Source: Pterobdella sp. o SKG-2022
Taxonomy: Eukaryota > Annelida > Clitellata > Hirudinida > Piscicolidae
Length of the DNA stretch: 64,000 nucleotides
Reading direction: 5' to 3'
NCBI GenBank assembly: GCA_964035795.1
Contig: OZ038326.1
Span: forward strand, 7,195,516 to 7,259,515
Shown: positions 14,701-25,400 of the stretch, piece after piece
How the letters are laid out: each line of letters starts with the position of its first letter
Position numbering within the stretch: position 1 is the stretch's first letter
Made by a program: the position numbers and the translations under genes
The notes under the pieces: generated by a model
Database searches by the model: none
The model's input: only the letters and a program-made list of their open reading frames with translations
What the model was told of the DNA's origin: nothing

Positions 14701-15200
14701 GAGTGAGTCGATCGAGTATCTTGTATTTAAATCCAGCTTGTCTAGAGGTTGATGGCTCTAATCTTTTAGGTTTTTGTGGCAGTTCGTATCAAATTATTTG
14801 AAAATAAAATAATTTTTTTTAGATTATTCAATATTTGAAATGAATTATTTGAAAATAATGAATTTAGTTTGTTTTAGTTAAACTTAACAAGTTTTGTATT
14901 GACTTTGCACAATCTCATCAAAGTTTCTGAGACAACTTTATCACACAAAACCACAGAAACTGGCAAATAGCGCAGAAGTTCGAAAAGTCGAAGATGGGCT
15001 CAAAAGAGAGCAAAGTCATACGCATGAAGAGCTACCAATCAGAAGAAAACAACCATAAATCAGCGTCTCTTGAGAAGGAAACCGTTCAAAAATTATCTGC
15101 AAAAAAGAACGAAATAGCTCAACAGAACAACAGAAAGCAACAAAAATCCATAAAAGAAAAACCTGTGAAGAAAAAAAACAAGAGATGCACAGTATCTTAA
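1675..15200 (+). CDS. PPP1R16: PPP1R16-like (MYPT3/TIMAP family) myosin phosphatase targeting subunit, 3' seven exons
   Basis: Partial gene; the 5' ankyrin exons lie left of the window. Exons by splice phase: 1675-1794, 10129-10257, 12846-12921, 13516-13627, 14151-14393, 14568-14702, 14957-15200. These join without a stop to 352 codons. The first exon gives the helical linker (EKIELMRKVGERKMLKELQ). The second and third give ankyrin repeats (LHIACANGYYEVANFLI, then WQPIHAAAYW). The fourth begins DLCRDDEL, matching the family DLCEDEE segment, and a Lys-rich basic tract follows. The protein ends KKKNKRCTVS, a CaaX prenylation signal preceded by a polybasic patch, as in vertebrate MYPT3/TIMAP, which anchor PP1 at membranes. 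The PP1-binding KVxF motif would be in the missing N-terminus. The 8.3 kb intron after the first exon carries retrotransposons. Family assignment is strong from repeat order and CaaX; A versus B is not resolvable. Confidence 0.5.
1975..2175. repeat. Dispersed repeat copy (partner at 8985-9195)
   Basis: This stretch resembles 8985-9195 in the same orientation. Shared blocks include the CATTGCAGT core, the TGATTGATG / TTTGATGGATGAC segment and CTGACGTA followed by an A-rich run. Both lie in the same PPP1R16-like intron. The minus-strand reading of the partner gives a coding-looking stretch (SFQSQSILKSHPSNAYTREK), so it may derive from an unidentified retroelement. Confidence 0.5.
2176..3887. 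other. Intronic AT-rich DNA, no gene seen
   Basis: Intron of the PPP1R16-like gene. It has long A/T-rich runs and no credible exon. The last part (about 3600-3887) may be the 5' untranslated end of the R2-like element that follows, but I see no motif proving it. Confidence 0.5.
3888..6600 (+). mobile_element. R2/NeSL-like non-LTR retrotransposon, degenerate plus-strand copy
   Basis: A coding-like frame opens near 3888. The block KWTREEYKKVIYCFYY is followed by MDANKLANQRRYIIRNKKLT and, near 4600, NPDLTELNNLIYAISKTL. These are the N-terminal blocks of R2-superfamily polyproteins. The ORF 4045-4668 ends in a stop. Downstream, frames shift repeatedly: a linker with AKRFYKEISKA, RT segments KNYRPITCLPTTYKLLTS (within 5375-5743) and WIDYKKVFDSVPHS, a YMDD catalytic block near 6010, then the post-palm segment (6119-6484, stop at 6482). 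The C-terminal zinc knuckle and restriction-like endonuclease are absent. A 29 bp tandem repeat (4977-5131) interrupts the linker. It is inactive by frameshifts and truncation. Confidence 0.5.
4977..5131 (+). repeat. 29-bp tandem repeat inside the R2-like element
   Basis: The block TCTCCAAAGCCTCAATAGTT recurs with starts at 4982, 5011, 5040, 5069 and 5098, plus a partial copy at 5127, giving a constant 29 bp period and about 5.3 copies. Because 29 is not a multiple of three, each unit shifts the frame of the host element. Confidence 0.5.
6680..8700 (-). mobile_element. R2/NeSL-like non-LTR retrotransposon, minus-strand 5'-truncated copy
   Basis: Read right to left: an RT fragment with AWIDHKKAFDSVPHLWILE, then SLSPLIFCL, the YMDD catalytic box in HLFYMDDLKIYSKSD (8277-8543), a frameshift, then the post-palm region (8227-7604). 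After more damage comes a zinc-knuckle remnant and the restriction-like endonuclease region (7294-6893), with KPDIVV, CTLVDISVPSD and KYRDLQIEISRCW. This PD..D type C-terminal nuclease defines the R2/NeSL group. The 3' UTR runs to about 6680 and ends in an (ATT)n tail. The 5' end is truncated at the TAA/ATT repeat starting at 8699. Several frameshifts and a stop make it inactive. Confidence 0.5.
8699..8761. repeat. (ATT)n microsatellite
   Basis: A nearly uninterrupted ATT run with one TATA irregularity. It marks the truncated 5' junction of the minus-strand R2-like copy. Confidence 0.5.
8985..9195. repeat. Dispersed repeat copy (partner at 1975-2175)
   Basis: See the partner copy; same orientation and intron. 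A (TTG)n-rich tract lies immediately left (8915-8966). The minus-strand ORF over this region (9204-8788) is coding-like only in the repeat-matching part and then runs into the TTG tract, so I do not call it a gene. Confidence 0.5.
9196..10128. other. Intronic sequence before PPP1R16-like second visible exon
   Basis: TTG/TTTG-rich at 9230-9430, then unremarkable DNA. From about 9930 the plus strand becomes CCA/CAC-rich and pyrimidine-rich up to the acceptor at 10128. No further exon is recognised. Confidence 0.5.
11845..11930 (+). repeat. Dispersed repeat family A, copy 1
   Basis: Core TTTTATGATAAGGCTAAAAT followed by ATCGAAAATTATAG and CAATAAATATACTAAAATTC. Related copies occur at 12152-12246 (-), 51741-51833 (-), 58851-58905 (-, partial), 60757-60875 (+) and 61189-61275 (+). 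Confidence 0.5.
12152..12246 (-). repeat. Dispersed repeat family A, copy 2
   Basis: Inverted relative to copy 1. The plus strand reads ACATCAAATAAGAGGAATTT, then CAAAAGCTATAATTTTCGAT, then TTTATCATAAAACG. It lies about 220 bp from copy 1. Confidence 0.5.
13292..13382. repeat. Perfectly placed inverted repeat (30 bp arms)
   Basis: Arms at 13292-13321 and 13353-13382 are near-perfect reverse complements (core ACAAAGCTTTT / AAAAGCTTTGT) separated by a 31 bp loop. It sits in the intron between exons 12846-12921 and 13516-13627 of the PPP1R16-like gene. The AAGCTTTTTGT core is shared with dispersed family B. Confidence 0.5.
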
Positions 15201-15346
15201 ATTTCGAATTTTAAAAAAAACTTCCTATTTTATAGTTGTCGCGCAAAAATTTTTTTTCTAAATTGAAGGAGCAATTCGTGCCAGAAACATTGTTGTCTCG
15301 CCATCAAAACACTTATGTAGTGATGTTTTGAATGCAAAAATGTATC

Positions 15347-15362
15347 AATAAACTCATTTATT
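15347..15362. promoter_or_regulatory. Interleaved poly(A) signals of two convergent genes
   Basis: AATAAA for PPP1R16 on the plus strand is at 15347-15352, 147 bp after its stop. AATAAA for RBM39 on the minus strand is at 15362-15357, 61 bp after its stop. With cleavage usually 10-30 nt downstream, the two 3' UTRs would overlap by tens of bases. Confidence 0.5.
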
Positions 15363-15422
15363 ACAATAACTAACGTGAAACTAAAATAAAATTACAATAA
15401 TAAAAGAGCGTTAATAGGTAGA

Positions 15423-18400
15423 TCAATGAAAATATGGGTTAGAGGGAGGTGGGTTGTTCGATGACTGGATGAGGTGGGTGGCTTTGATCGATTGAGGGAA
15501 GAGGCTGTGGTAGCTGGGAAGGGGCACATAAGCAGCTGTGATCTGACGTCCTGTGAGTGCATGAAGGTGTTGAAGATATTGGCGTTCGTTGAGCGTACTT
15601 TAATTCTTCAACCAATAGTGCACCGAAATTTTCAACATTTTTAAGCATTATAACTAATAACTTTTCCTCCAAAAAACCGTAAAATAGGCATAAAATATTG
15701 AAAGAACATCGCTAACACATAAAAACCTGGGTAAAAATCATGAACCATGAAACCGATTAATATGAGGCACAAACCAGCGAAGAATCTGCCATGAAGGGTG
15801 TTGACGGATGCCATAGCAGCAGCGATAGTGGGGCACTTGATGTAGATGTGGCCCTGAGGCGAGTTCTGTTGGTTCATTTATAGGGTGTCACACGTGTTTG
15901 TGATTATTAATGCCATCTGTAGCTCATATTAATTACTCAGCACTGAACACATAGATGAGTAGATGGATTATAATTATCTAGTAAGGAATATTCAAAAAAG
16001 AATTATAAATATGAGAAAATGAAATTTATAGCTCAATTATCAAAAAATTCAAAATGTCAAATAACACCCTCCAAAACTTTTTAACGAAAAACAGCTTTCA
16101 CCCTGTATCAACCTTAATGAGACATCACCAACAACTCACAAGCACCCTTGAGTGCTTCAATACATCCCAACCACCCAACACCTTTGCAACCCCTTCCCAT
16201 TCCCCCCTGGCACCTTGTCAATGTGCAAATGTAGTACTCCTCCATGCTTGGCACACTCCTCAAGCACCTCATCTCTCAACTCCTTCTCCCAGTCCTCATC
16301 CTTCATTCTGTGGTGTTTCTAACAATTTTTCCATCTACTTATACAAAAAAAAAACAAAACATGACCTATTAAATCAGCAATCCATGAACTCCTTAAACCC
16401 TCATCATCTCATCCCCCACAAACCACAATGGTGCACCACAAGGCACATCAAGCAACCACTCACTCCTTGGAGGTGAACATGTTCGAAAGTAGGAAGCACT
16501 GGGTCGCTATGGGAGGGGCATTCAACTTGTCTGATTCAGGCTTCAACACACTAGCTGCTGCCTTCGGGATCTCAAAACCTGTGCCTGTGTGGAGGGGTGA
16601 GGTATCTTGAGCATGTCTGCATTATGACTTCAACTCATGTTTATTTGGTACATAAGTAAATCGACCATTTGATTGCCCCTGTCTGGCGTTTTGATTTCAA
16701 AAGGTGCTACTGTGGACCTTTATAATAGGTGAATGATGAAGTAAAAATAAAACAGTAATAAAAAACAAAGAGATGAAGATTGTGAAATAGAACATAATTG
16801 TTAACTGTAATAACATTTTTATATAAAATTCAAGTTAAATAAACTAATAGGTGAAACTTTTAGAGCCTGAAAAAATCATTTTAAATCAGGGCTACCTTCA
16901 GCCAGTTTTGCCATCAGTTGGATCCTCGAAGTGGCACTCATGCCAAACCCAACCTGTCCAAGGTGGTACATAATAAGTTGTAGATGAGTGCAAGCATGTA
17001 TTAAGATGAACAAAGAATATAAAACATTGCATTTGACAAAACAACTCATTTCAACACACATACAAGCACCATACTCTAAATGAATGTGAACACAAGCCTA
17101 CCTTGTCGACCTCATCAGCATCAAAAAGGTTTGAGGTTCCCTGAGCCAGTTGGTACTCTGCCACACTTCCTGCCAACACAAGTATTAACATATAAGCGTC
17201 TTCATCATTGTGATATGAGTCTTCATCATAACAACCTCATCAAGAAATGATTTGGAAAGCACCATCATGCATAATCCACTAAAAAACCCTGAAACAACCA
17301 CATCACAATCCCTCTTGAAAACCCATTACACACCACACAAACCTCCCAAACACCACCCTAACCACTACCCAGCTTCATAGGCCTGCCTGCAATCTCATAA
17401 CCATTCAACTGCTCCAATGCCTTTTTGCCATCCTCATACTTGCGGTACTATGTGGAGGTTTTGTTGACATTTGCATTGAGTGGCATTATTGGGTGTTCAA
17501 ATGTGAAAAATACGTCAAAATAAAGGTTTCCAGGCCTATAAAAATGAATGAAAAAGCGACTAAGAAAGTCATATGTTACACAAAGACGCTAGATTAGTGA
17601 TGACGCAATGCAGTATTATAGCGGCATAAACTTCAATTGTATCCATGCAAAAGTTATAACATAATTGAAAGAATTGCAAGAGAAAAAGAAGGAAGAATAT
17701 TAATGAGGTAAATGTGGGTTGCACAGCCCAAGTATGATGGGGATGGGCACCCCATAAATATGATGATTGCACGCACCTGCAGGAATCCATAGCCTGCAGA
17801 CTTGCCTGTGATGGTGTCCTTCATCAGCTTCAAATCATCCAGCTGTGTTTCATGTGGTTTTAATGTTTAGAAAAAGAATTCAAACAATTTTAACAATTTT
17901 ATTAAAATTCAGAAAATGTTATAATTACTTAATTATTTATATTAAATTATCTTAATTGCTGTTAAACTTAATGATAGTGAGTGTTTGTAACATCACAAGA
18001 GCACAAGAACCTGTCCAAATGGCTCAAAGAGTCCACGCAGCATATCTTCAGTGATGTTGTAATGCAGGGATCCCACATACAATTTCATTGGGCCTATCTG
18101 TCCTGGCTTCCCCGTTGCTGTGGTGATCGGCAGGTTCGACCTGTTGGTATCAAGTCATGACTTCATCTATCCTTAACTTGGATTTATGCATGCTTTTAAT
18201 AAACTATTTCAACAAGTCCAGTTGAGATTTGATGACTGCTTTTGTCATGAATTTTTATTTCTCCTAAATAATAATTTAGGACCCCGATAATTGAAAATGA
18301 AGCATGTGAGTCACCTGTTTCGATCCCCATGGGAGGGCTGGATGATGATCGGCACTCCGAGGAGCTTCTGGCCATTGAGACTGAGTGATTTGGTGGCTGA

Positions 18401-19974
18401 CTCAAGATCTTTGAACTCTATGTAAGCAATTCCCTTTGATCTACGAGACCTGTTATCCATTATGAGCCTCACATCTCGAATCTGTTGGTGATTTGATCAA
18501 TTAAGTGCAGGAACAACATAAAAACTGGCAATTAAAAATGGCTACTCAGTGGAGTTTACAAGTTTCTCTACCATTATAATAAAAATTGTAAAAAAAATAT
18601 TTAATTATAATAAAAAAATTATGAAAAGTAAAAAAAATCAACCTTTCCAATTTTGCCAAAGAAATCTTTGAGATCGATAGGTCTAAGTCGAGTGGATAGT
18701 TGCATGCAGAAGATAGTCCTAGCATCCCTCTCTTCTGAGGTTAGTTCCTTTGATGGCGACCTTTCCTCTCTGCGAGGACTTCTGTGTCGTGACCTTTCCC
18801 TTGACCTCATTTCTCTTTTGTGGCTAGATCTTCTTCTTTCTTGAGGACTTTCATATGATCTTTCTCTTGACCTATGATATGACCTTCTTGGTGACCTGGT
18901 TCTGTGTAGAGGTGAATCAAATCTGGTGGGTGGTGAATCATGATGTGAACTGTCTGAGTCAGATAGGTGTCTTCTGTGGTGGCGGTGATGATGACGTCTG
19001 CGATGGTGGTGTCGTTCATAATCTGAACCATCACTCTCCATTGCTTGCCTCTTTTTTGTTTTCCTCACCAACTCCTGATACACCTCCTTATCATACTCTT
19101 CATTGTGGGGCATCCTGCTTTTCTTTTTTTTCTCATGATTTTTTGATTTGTGTGACTTCTTGTGTTTGTGTTTCTTTATCTTCTCTTCCATCTCCATATC
19201 ACCTGATGAACTATTGTGAGTAACAAATTGAATAATCTTCGAAAATTGTAAATAGATATATAAGACTGAAACTAATTTCTTAAAGTCAGATGGAAAAGTG
19301 AGAAATGGTCTTACCCATTATCATAGTGCTCCTTTGAGGTTCTGAAAAAATGAATAATTTAAATGAATCATAATCATGAAATAAATTTGAAAATAAACAT
19401 TAAAATGTTTTTCTCTCTTCAGTCAGGCTTGCAACATCTGGCAATAAAACACAGAATTTAATCTCATTTGAATGCTATACAAGATATATTGAAAAATACC
19501 GAAAATAGATGAAAATATAGAGAAAAATATATCTCAGTGGATATATCATGATTTGCAACTTACCAAACTCAATAATACAGACATTTTTGATTAAGTCATA
19601 TTAAGATATTTTACGTTTTTCCTTTCATAAATTACCTTTTACCAGAGGCATAAAATTTTTTCCTCAATCAGTTATTCCCATTCTTAAGAAATTCACAAAT
19701 ATTAACATTATTAAACATGATCTAAATGGTGTAATGATTTATTTCTAGCGATCCTTTGAAAGCATTTAAAGCGCTGTTGAAATTTGCAACCTTTCAGCCC
19801 CGTAGTCTTCAGCATAGTCACCATACCTATTCTTCGAAAAACTCTCCTCCTAGTTTCAAAAAAAAATTCATGTTAATCGATGTGGCCTTTGAGTGATGAA
19901 ATTCAACAAAATATCAAAACCTTTTTCTTATAAGGCTTTTCTATCAATTCTTCTAAATCATATTCATCAGCCAT
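15423..19974 (-). CDS. RBM39: RBM39 (CAPER-alpha) splicing factor / coactivator, complete
   Basis: Fourteen phased exons: 19921-19974, 19827-19849, 19315-19341, 18643-19210, 18315-18481, 18011-18140, 17777-17842, 17369-17447, 17102-17169, 16896-16953, 16464-16584, 16214-16307, 15775-15865, 15423-15550. They give 557 codons (human about 530). The start MADEYDLEELIEKPYKKK matches the family N-terminus. The first half is Lys/Arg/Ser/His-rich (RS-like). RRM1 opens at ERDARTIFCMQLSTRLRP, RRM2 at MKLYVGSLHYNITEDMLRG. The linker RIQLMAKLAEG precedes the C-terminal UHM/RRM3 (PIATQCFLLSNMF, HIYIKCPTIAAAMASVNTLH, HGRFFAG, ITAAYVPLPSYHSLFP). For RRM2 I chose the acceptor giving start 17447 because it restores the family length (the nearer AG loses three residues). 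The product is a nuclear U2AF65-related splicing factor. The gene is head-to-head with MRM3 and tail-to-tail with PPP1R16. Confidence 0.5.
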
Positions 19975-20190
19975 AATAAGACACGTAGAAATAACGCCGG
20001 TATCGAAGCCAAATAAATACGAGATAATGGCGGAATCAGAAAATCTAATAGTAAGCAAAGAAACATTTGTAATTAAAATAAAGTAATTTGCATATAAAAC
20101 TGTTATTTTATTTTATTATGAATATTTTTTATAATTTCAAAATTTATAACGTTTTTTTCTAACTTTAAAGTAACCTTTAATTTTTACAAA
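19975..20190. promoter_or_regulatory. Putative bidirectional promoter between RBM39 and MRM3
   Basis: Only 216 bp separate the two start codons, which face away from each other. The RBM39-proximal part (about 19980-20030) is less AT-rich and includes a CGCCGG segment; the MRM3 side is A/T-rich. No TATA box is convincing. Promoter function is inferred from geometry. Confidence 0.5.
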
Positions 20191-21582
20191 ATGAGAAAGT
20201 TTTCCACCAAACTGCTTGCAGTGACTTCGTCTTGCATTGAAGTACAAAAAAGAAGTATATATATTTTAAATAAAGTTTTTACAAATAGTGGATTTAAAGA
20301 AATAAATTTTGATGAGCTAAGTTCAAAAGTGTCGCGAAATCAAAAAAAGATTAGACATTTGAACAACGACAAAACATTTAAGAGTATTTCTCCAAACGTG
20401 AAAACTGGCGGTAACTCATCGTATAAAAAAGCTGACAAACATTTTTTTAAATACAAAGTGCTTCGAGATGAAGAACACGAATACTGGTATGTTGTGTTTA
20501 TGCATTTATTTTTTTCATGACTCATTCAAATGCACGTTATTAATAATTATAGGCCTTTGATTCAAAGTTTGAGAAATGCTAAAAATGGAGAAGAATCTAA
20601 GATTCTTCTTGAAGGCTCTAGATTAGTGTCAGAAGCTGTGAAGACTGGTGTAAAACTAAATACTGTGTTTTTTAGTGAGAAAAAACAGCTTGAAGCTTCA
20701 AACATTCATGAGAGTAGTGTAAGCAGGCTTTTCAAAGTATCTAAAAGACAATTAAAAGCTTTTTCTGACACTGTTCACCCTTCTGGAATCATTGGTATTA
20801 CTATTTCATTTATTCAAACAACTTTTTTCTATAAAAATTAAATTTAAAAATTTTCAATTGAATCTGCAGCTATAGTTAACAAAAAGAATTTGAAAATAAG
20901 AGCTTTAAAGGAGATCAGCTCAAATGATGAACAACCTTGTTTAAACCATACACTTCTTCTGCACCACATAAGTGATGCAGGAATGCTGGGCACTATATTG
21001 AGAACTGCTGCAGCTGTCAACTTCAAATCAGTGATCATCAACCCAGGTTATATGCTCAAATAATCATTTGGCATTTGTTTGTGTGCTAGGCCAAAAAATA
21101 ATGTTATTTTTCAATGTATACCTAGTTGAAAAAATTATTAAAACCCTTGATTTTAAAAATTAACAACAGCAAAAGATGCAGACATCTGGAGTTTAAAGGT
21201 ATTGAGGGCAGGCATGGGTGCCCATTTCCATCTCTCGCTCATCACCCTTGATCACCAAAACACTGTCACTCACCTCCACAACTCTCCAGCCATCTACCTT
21301 TTTTCCACAAACCATGATCACAACTGCTCAGTATGCAATAGCTTCTATGGCAAGGAAGATAACCATATCCAGCCTGAACCTCTTATCCCTTATACAGATG
21401 TATCTTATGTGGAGGGAAGCATTGTGGTGGTAAGTGAGGGAAAGTTTGGAGGGATGTCAACCCTGAAAAAATGCACTAAGCTATGTTTTCCTGAAATGAA
21501 CAACCTCAACATTGCCATTCGAGCTAGCACCCTCTTTTACGAGATGAAACGACAAGTAGATAAAGCAGGAGTTTCACCGTAG
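20191..21582 (+). CDS. MRM3: MRM3-like mitochondrial rRNA 2'-O-methyltransferase (SpoU/TrmH family), complete
   Basis: Four exons, 20191-20486, 20553-20794, 20870-21046 and 21170-21582, join in phase to 375 codons. The N-terminus MRKFSTKLLAVTSSC is basic and hydroxylated like a mitochondrial presequence. Next comes the SpoU substrate-binding subdomain (PLIQSLRNAKNG, ILLEGSRLVSEAV, HPSGIIGI), then the SPOUT catalytic part with HISDAGMLGTILRTAAAVNF (motif 1, family DPGNLGTIIRSAAAVG). KVLRAGMGAHFHL, VVVSEGKFGGMS (motif 2) and NNLNIAIRASTLFYEMKRQ (motif 3) follow. Motif 1 has D but G-M-L in place of N-L-G, and motif 2 lacks the usual E-x-x-G spacing, so it is somewhat divergent. In mammals MRM3 methylates a guanosine of the 16S mt-rRNA A-loop. 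AATAAA lies at 21792-21797. Confidence 0.5.
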
Positions 21583-21791
21583 ATCTATAGGCGACGTGGA
21601 TAAGTTTTAGATGATTTTATGCATTTTTTTCGATTTTTGCAAGACTTTTTTGGGAATCTATTTTTGAATAAGTTACCAGCGTTCTTGACTTAGTTTTCAT
21701 TGTAATTTTTGATTTGCATCTGAAGAAACATCTCGATAAATAATGTCAGGCACTGATTCACATATTTCATTATTTTTTTGCTTTGCCAACC

Positions 21792-21797
21792 AATAAA
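21792..21797 (+). terminator. MRM3 poly(A) signal
   Basis: AATAAA 210 bp after the MRM3 stop codon, on the sense strand. Confidence 0.5.
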
Positions 21798-22317
21798 AAC
21801 TCAGGACTCGGACAAATGTGAGCAGTTTGATAATTACTTAAACTAAATGAGGTTTACGATAAAACAGCATGCCTACAACGAAGTATGGCTAAATAAATCA
21901 GAACTTCGACATTGAAACGGCAATGGTTGTAATATTAGAAACAGTTATTATTATTATTAAACATCAAAAATTGTCGTATAGGCAATCAATTATTTTATCT
22001 GCAAGCTCTTCGTCCTGTGGAAATTTTTGAAAGATTAGCGCCAACTAGTAATAAAATTAACATCAATGATTATAAGCGTTACATTCACGCTACTAAGAAT
22101 GGTTTGTTCTTACATAGATATCTCGAAATTTTGATGGCTAAGCAAGAGTGACCAAGCAACAACGACATTACCACACCTCCCATCATAAAATTATTATCCA
22201 CATCTTTCCATTATTACCACACCAACCGATGCTAACACCTTCAGCGCCTCAGTTGCCTTTTGGTGCTATATAATATATACAAACTATATTATTAGTATTA
22301 GCTGACACAGAAATTTT

Positions 22318-22323
22318 TTTATT
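22318..22323 (-). terminator. INTS11 poly(A) signal candidate
   Basis: AATAAA on the minus strand 127 bp beyond the stop codon. Confidence 0.5.
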
Positions 22324-22449
22324 TGATATTCACAGCTTCGTATTGTATGAGAAAAATTTCAAGGCTTTTTTAAACTCATAATAACTGAAAAATGTTTTAA
22401 ATGAATTCCCTAAGCGTAAAATTGGCTAAAATAAACGCTTTTTTAGGCA

Positions 22450-25400
22450 CTATATGTTAATGTCTGCAACCTGAAGACGCCATGAGATGTTGACGTGGTG
22501 TTGGTCACTGAGGATTCTGATGATGATCGTCTCTGATAGGCTCAACGTCATATCCTTTAGCAACAAGTATCTAGCTTGGGGGAAGTTGCTGTGGTGGGGG
22601 TGAGTGCAACGAGGTGACGTCATAAACAGTGCAATATGTTTATTAAACCAAAAATTTTCATTTGAGGATCAGTTGTTGGAAAAGTAAGGAATATGATGTA
22701 GAAATATAATCGTATGGAAAAAATTATGAAAAAATTTTTTTTTACAAAAGCTTCGTGAAATAAAATAAACTCCTGAAAGTGTTTTCATTTGAATAAATAG
22801 AATAAATTGTGTAACAAACGTTTCAAGTAGATTGCAAAGAATTCTGAGCGAGTTGAAACCCGGAGTAGAAGGTTGGAGGCAGTTTAAAGGCGTCAAAAAT
22901 AAGGGTTTATCGTACCGAGCCACTAGAGACTGCGGTATCTTGAGGTTGAAACTTGTACTTATTGTATGCTCTTTCAATCCGATTTCTTGAGCAGCTTGAG
23001 ATGTGGTGAGAAGCTTGATGCTTGCATCCTTAACTACCAACGCCCCACTTAAGAGGGCCTTCTTCTGGTGGTTTATGCCTCCATAGACTGTTGAAGGAGG
23101 TTTGTTTGAGGAAATTATTTCAAGGAAAAAGTCCTTGAAAACGATTATATTAAATATTTATCAGCACACCTGGATGACGTATGAATGTTTATAATTGAAA
23201 AAGATTCTAGAAACACCTAAAATAGCCTTTTGGTATAATTGCCAAAAGTATGGAACAAAATTAAAAACTAACTTATTCAATTCATAAGCACATAAATATA
23301 TATATATATATTTTAACACAATTCTTTTATTGATATAAGCAACTACATGAAACTCAAAAAATTGAAGTGAAATGAATAGCAAAACTAATAAAAACTTATA
23401 AGAATAAAAGAAAATGGCTTAAATAGAAACAAATCAAATTAATAAAACATGCCTTTCAAGGGTATATAGGGTTTTTCAATTCAATTAAAAATCTTTGCAA
23501 TTGCCTACAAAATTTTTGCAATTGACTTCCAAATCTTTGCATTTGCGCACCAAATCATTGCATTTGCTTACAAAATTTTTGAAATTGATAACCAAATTTC
23601 AAAAAAAAAATAGTTTGATTATTCAAAAAATAAACGAAATTTTGTAAAAAATTTATTTTTCAAGTTCAAAATAATTTTTTTAAATTGAAATAAAAAAACC
23701 GAAAAAAATTTTTTTTCGAGGTATCGAGCTTCCTCCGAAAAATACCAAGTACCGTGTTCTTAGTATAATATAATATATATATAAAATATATATATATATA
23801 ATCAAATATTTTGACGGTTTTAGAAATATATTTGCAGTTTGATAAAACTCTTGATGCCATAAAGTGCTGTTTTAAAACTTTTAAAGTCATCTGAAGAGTA
23901 TAGAAACGCCAAAAGAGGAGGAAAAATATCCCTCCAAACCACAAGCAAGCTGATTCGCCTAGTTAGTATGAGTAAGGTGTCAGCGAAGCAACTTCGAATA
24001 AGTCAAGAAATATTTCTGTCTACAAAACGTATACAACAAATTTTGAGCCTTTCGAAATTTTTACAGTGTGAGATACGTAAACGAGTTCCGTGGACGAGTG
24101 TTTGGCACCGTGAATACTAAGAACACGGCACTTGGTACTTTTCAGAGAGAAGCTCAAGATACCTCAAAAAAAAACTTTTTTTTCGGTTTTTTTATTTCAA
24201 TTTAAAAAATTTCGTTTATTTTTTGAATAATCAAACTTTATTTTTTTTTGAAATTTGGTTATCAATTGCAAAAATTTTGTAAGCAATTGCAAAGATTTTG
24301 AATTGAAAAACCCTATAGTGATATACCGTAAATGAAATGGCATAAAAAAAAACAAAACAAAACAAAGAATTCAAATCGAATAAAATAAAAAATAAGGTAA
24401 TAACAGACTAGATTTATAAGTTGGAGCTGTTTAAAATATATTTTTTTTCAAAGGGTTTTGAATGATTTTAATGATTTTATGGATTTAAGATTATCTGGTA
24501 ATTGATTCCAGCATTTAGCACCTTTTACTCTTAAAGATAATTTCTTTTTATTAGTTCTATATTTTTCTATAATTAAATTGTTATTATTGTAGTTATAGGT
24601 TTTAGTGTTAAAGAAATTAGAGAAAGAGTTAGGAAGAAGATTATTTATATGTTTAAAACTAAATATTAAGGTGTGTAATATATTTGTTATTTATATTCAA
24701 TATTTCTAAATCTTTATAATTAATATGTTTATCAAATGGATAATTAAAGATAGTTCTGATTGTTAAGTTTTGGAGTGTTTGAATTTTTTGTATATTAGAT
24801 TTATAATTACATGCCCAAACAGTGTTAGAATAATTAATATTTGGGTAAAAAAGAGAGAAATACAAGGTTAAGAGAATTTTAGTATTTAGTTTAAAAGTCT
24901 TTTTCAAGAAATATATTTTACTCTTTATTTTATATGGTTTATTTACTAGATAGTCAATATGATGTCTAAAACTTAAATTATTATCAAATATTATACCCAA
25001 GTATTTAAAGGTGATTTTATAAGCAATAGGATTGTTATCTGATACAAAATTCAAATTATTTATATTGAAATTAGTATTAAAGTTTTTGAAAACAGTATAA
25101 TAAGTTTTATTTGTATTAACATAGGATAATTACTTTTAAACCAAATATTAATACTATTTAATTCATTATTAATATCATCAGCACAAATGAGTGTATAATA
25201 TTTATTATTGTTGATAGGAAAATCATTAATAAATAAGATAAATAGTAAAGGACCTAATATTGAACCTTGGGGAACTCCCCTAGATTTAATCAAAGGTTTG
25301 GATTGTACTCCATTTAAATCAACCACTTGATTTCTGTTTTTTATATAAGATTCTATCCACTCAATTGATAATAATGAAAAATTAAGTCTTGCTTATTACT

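Larger units (their letters stand above)
21583..22449. other. Convergent intergenic region between MRM3 and INTS11
   Basis: 867 bp between stop codons. It contains the MRM3 signal at 21792 and, on the minus strand, AATAAA at 22323-22318, 127 bp past the INTS11 stop. Nothing else was recognised. Confidence 0.5.

Noticed and set aside
18855..19223. Plus-strand ORF opposite the RBM39 RS-like region
   Set aside because: Antisense shadow of a well-supported exon.
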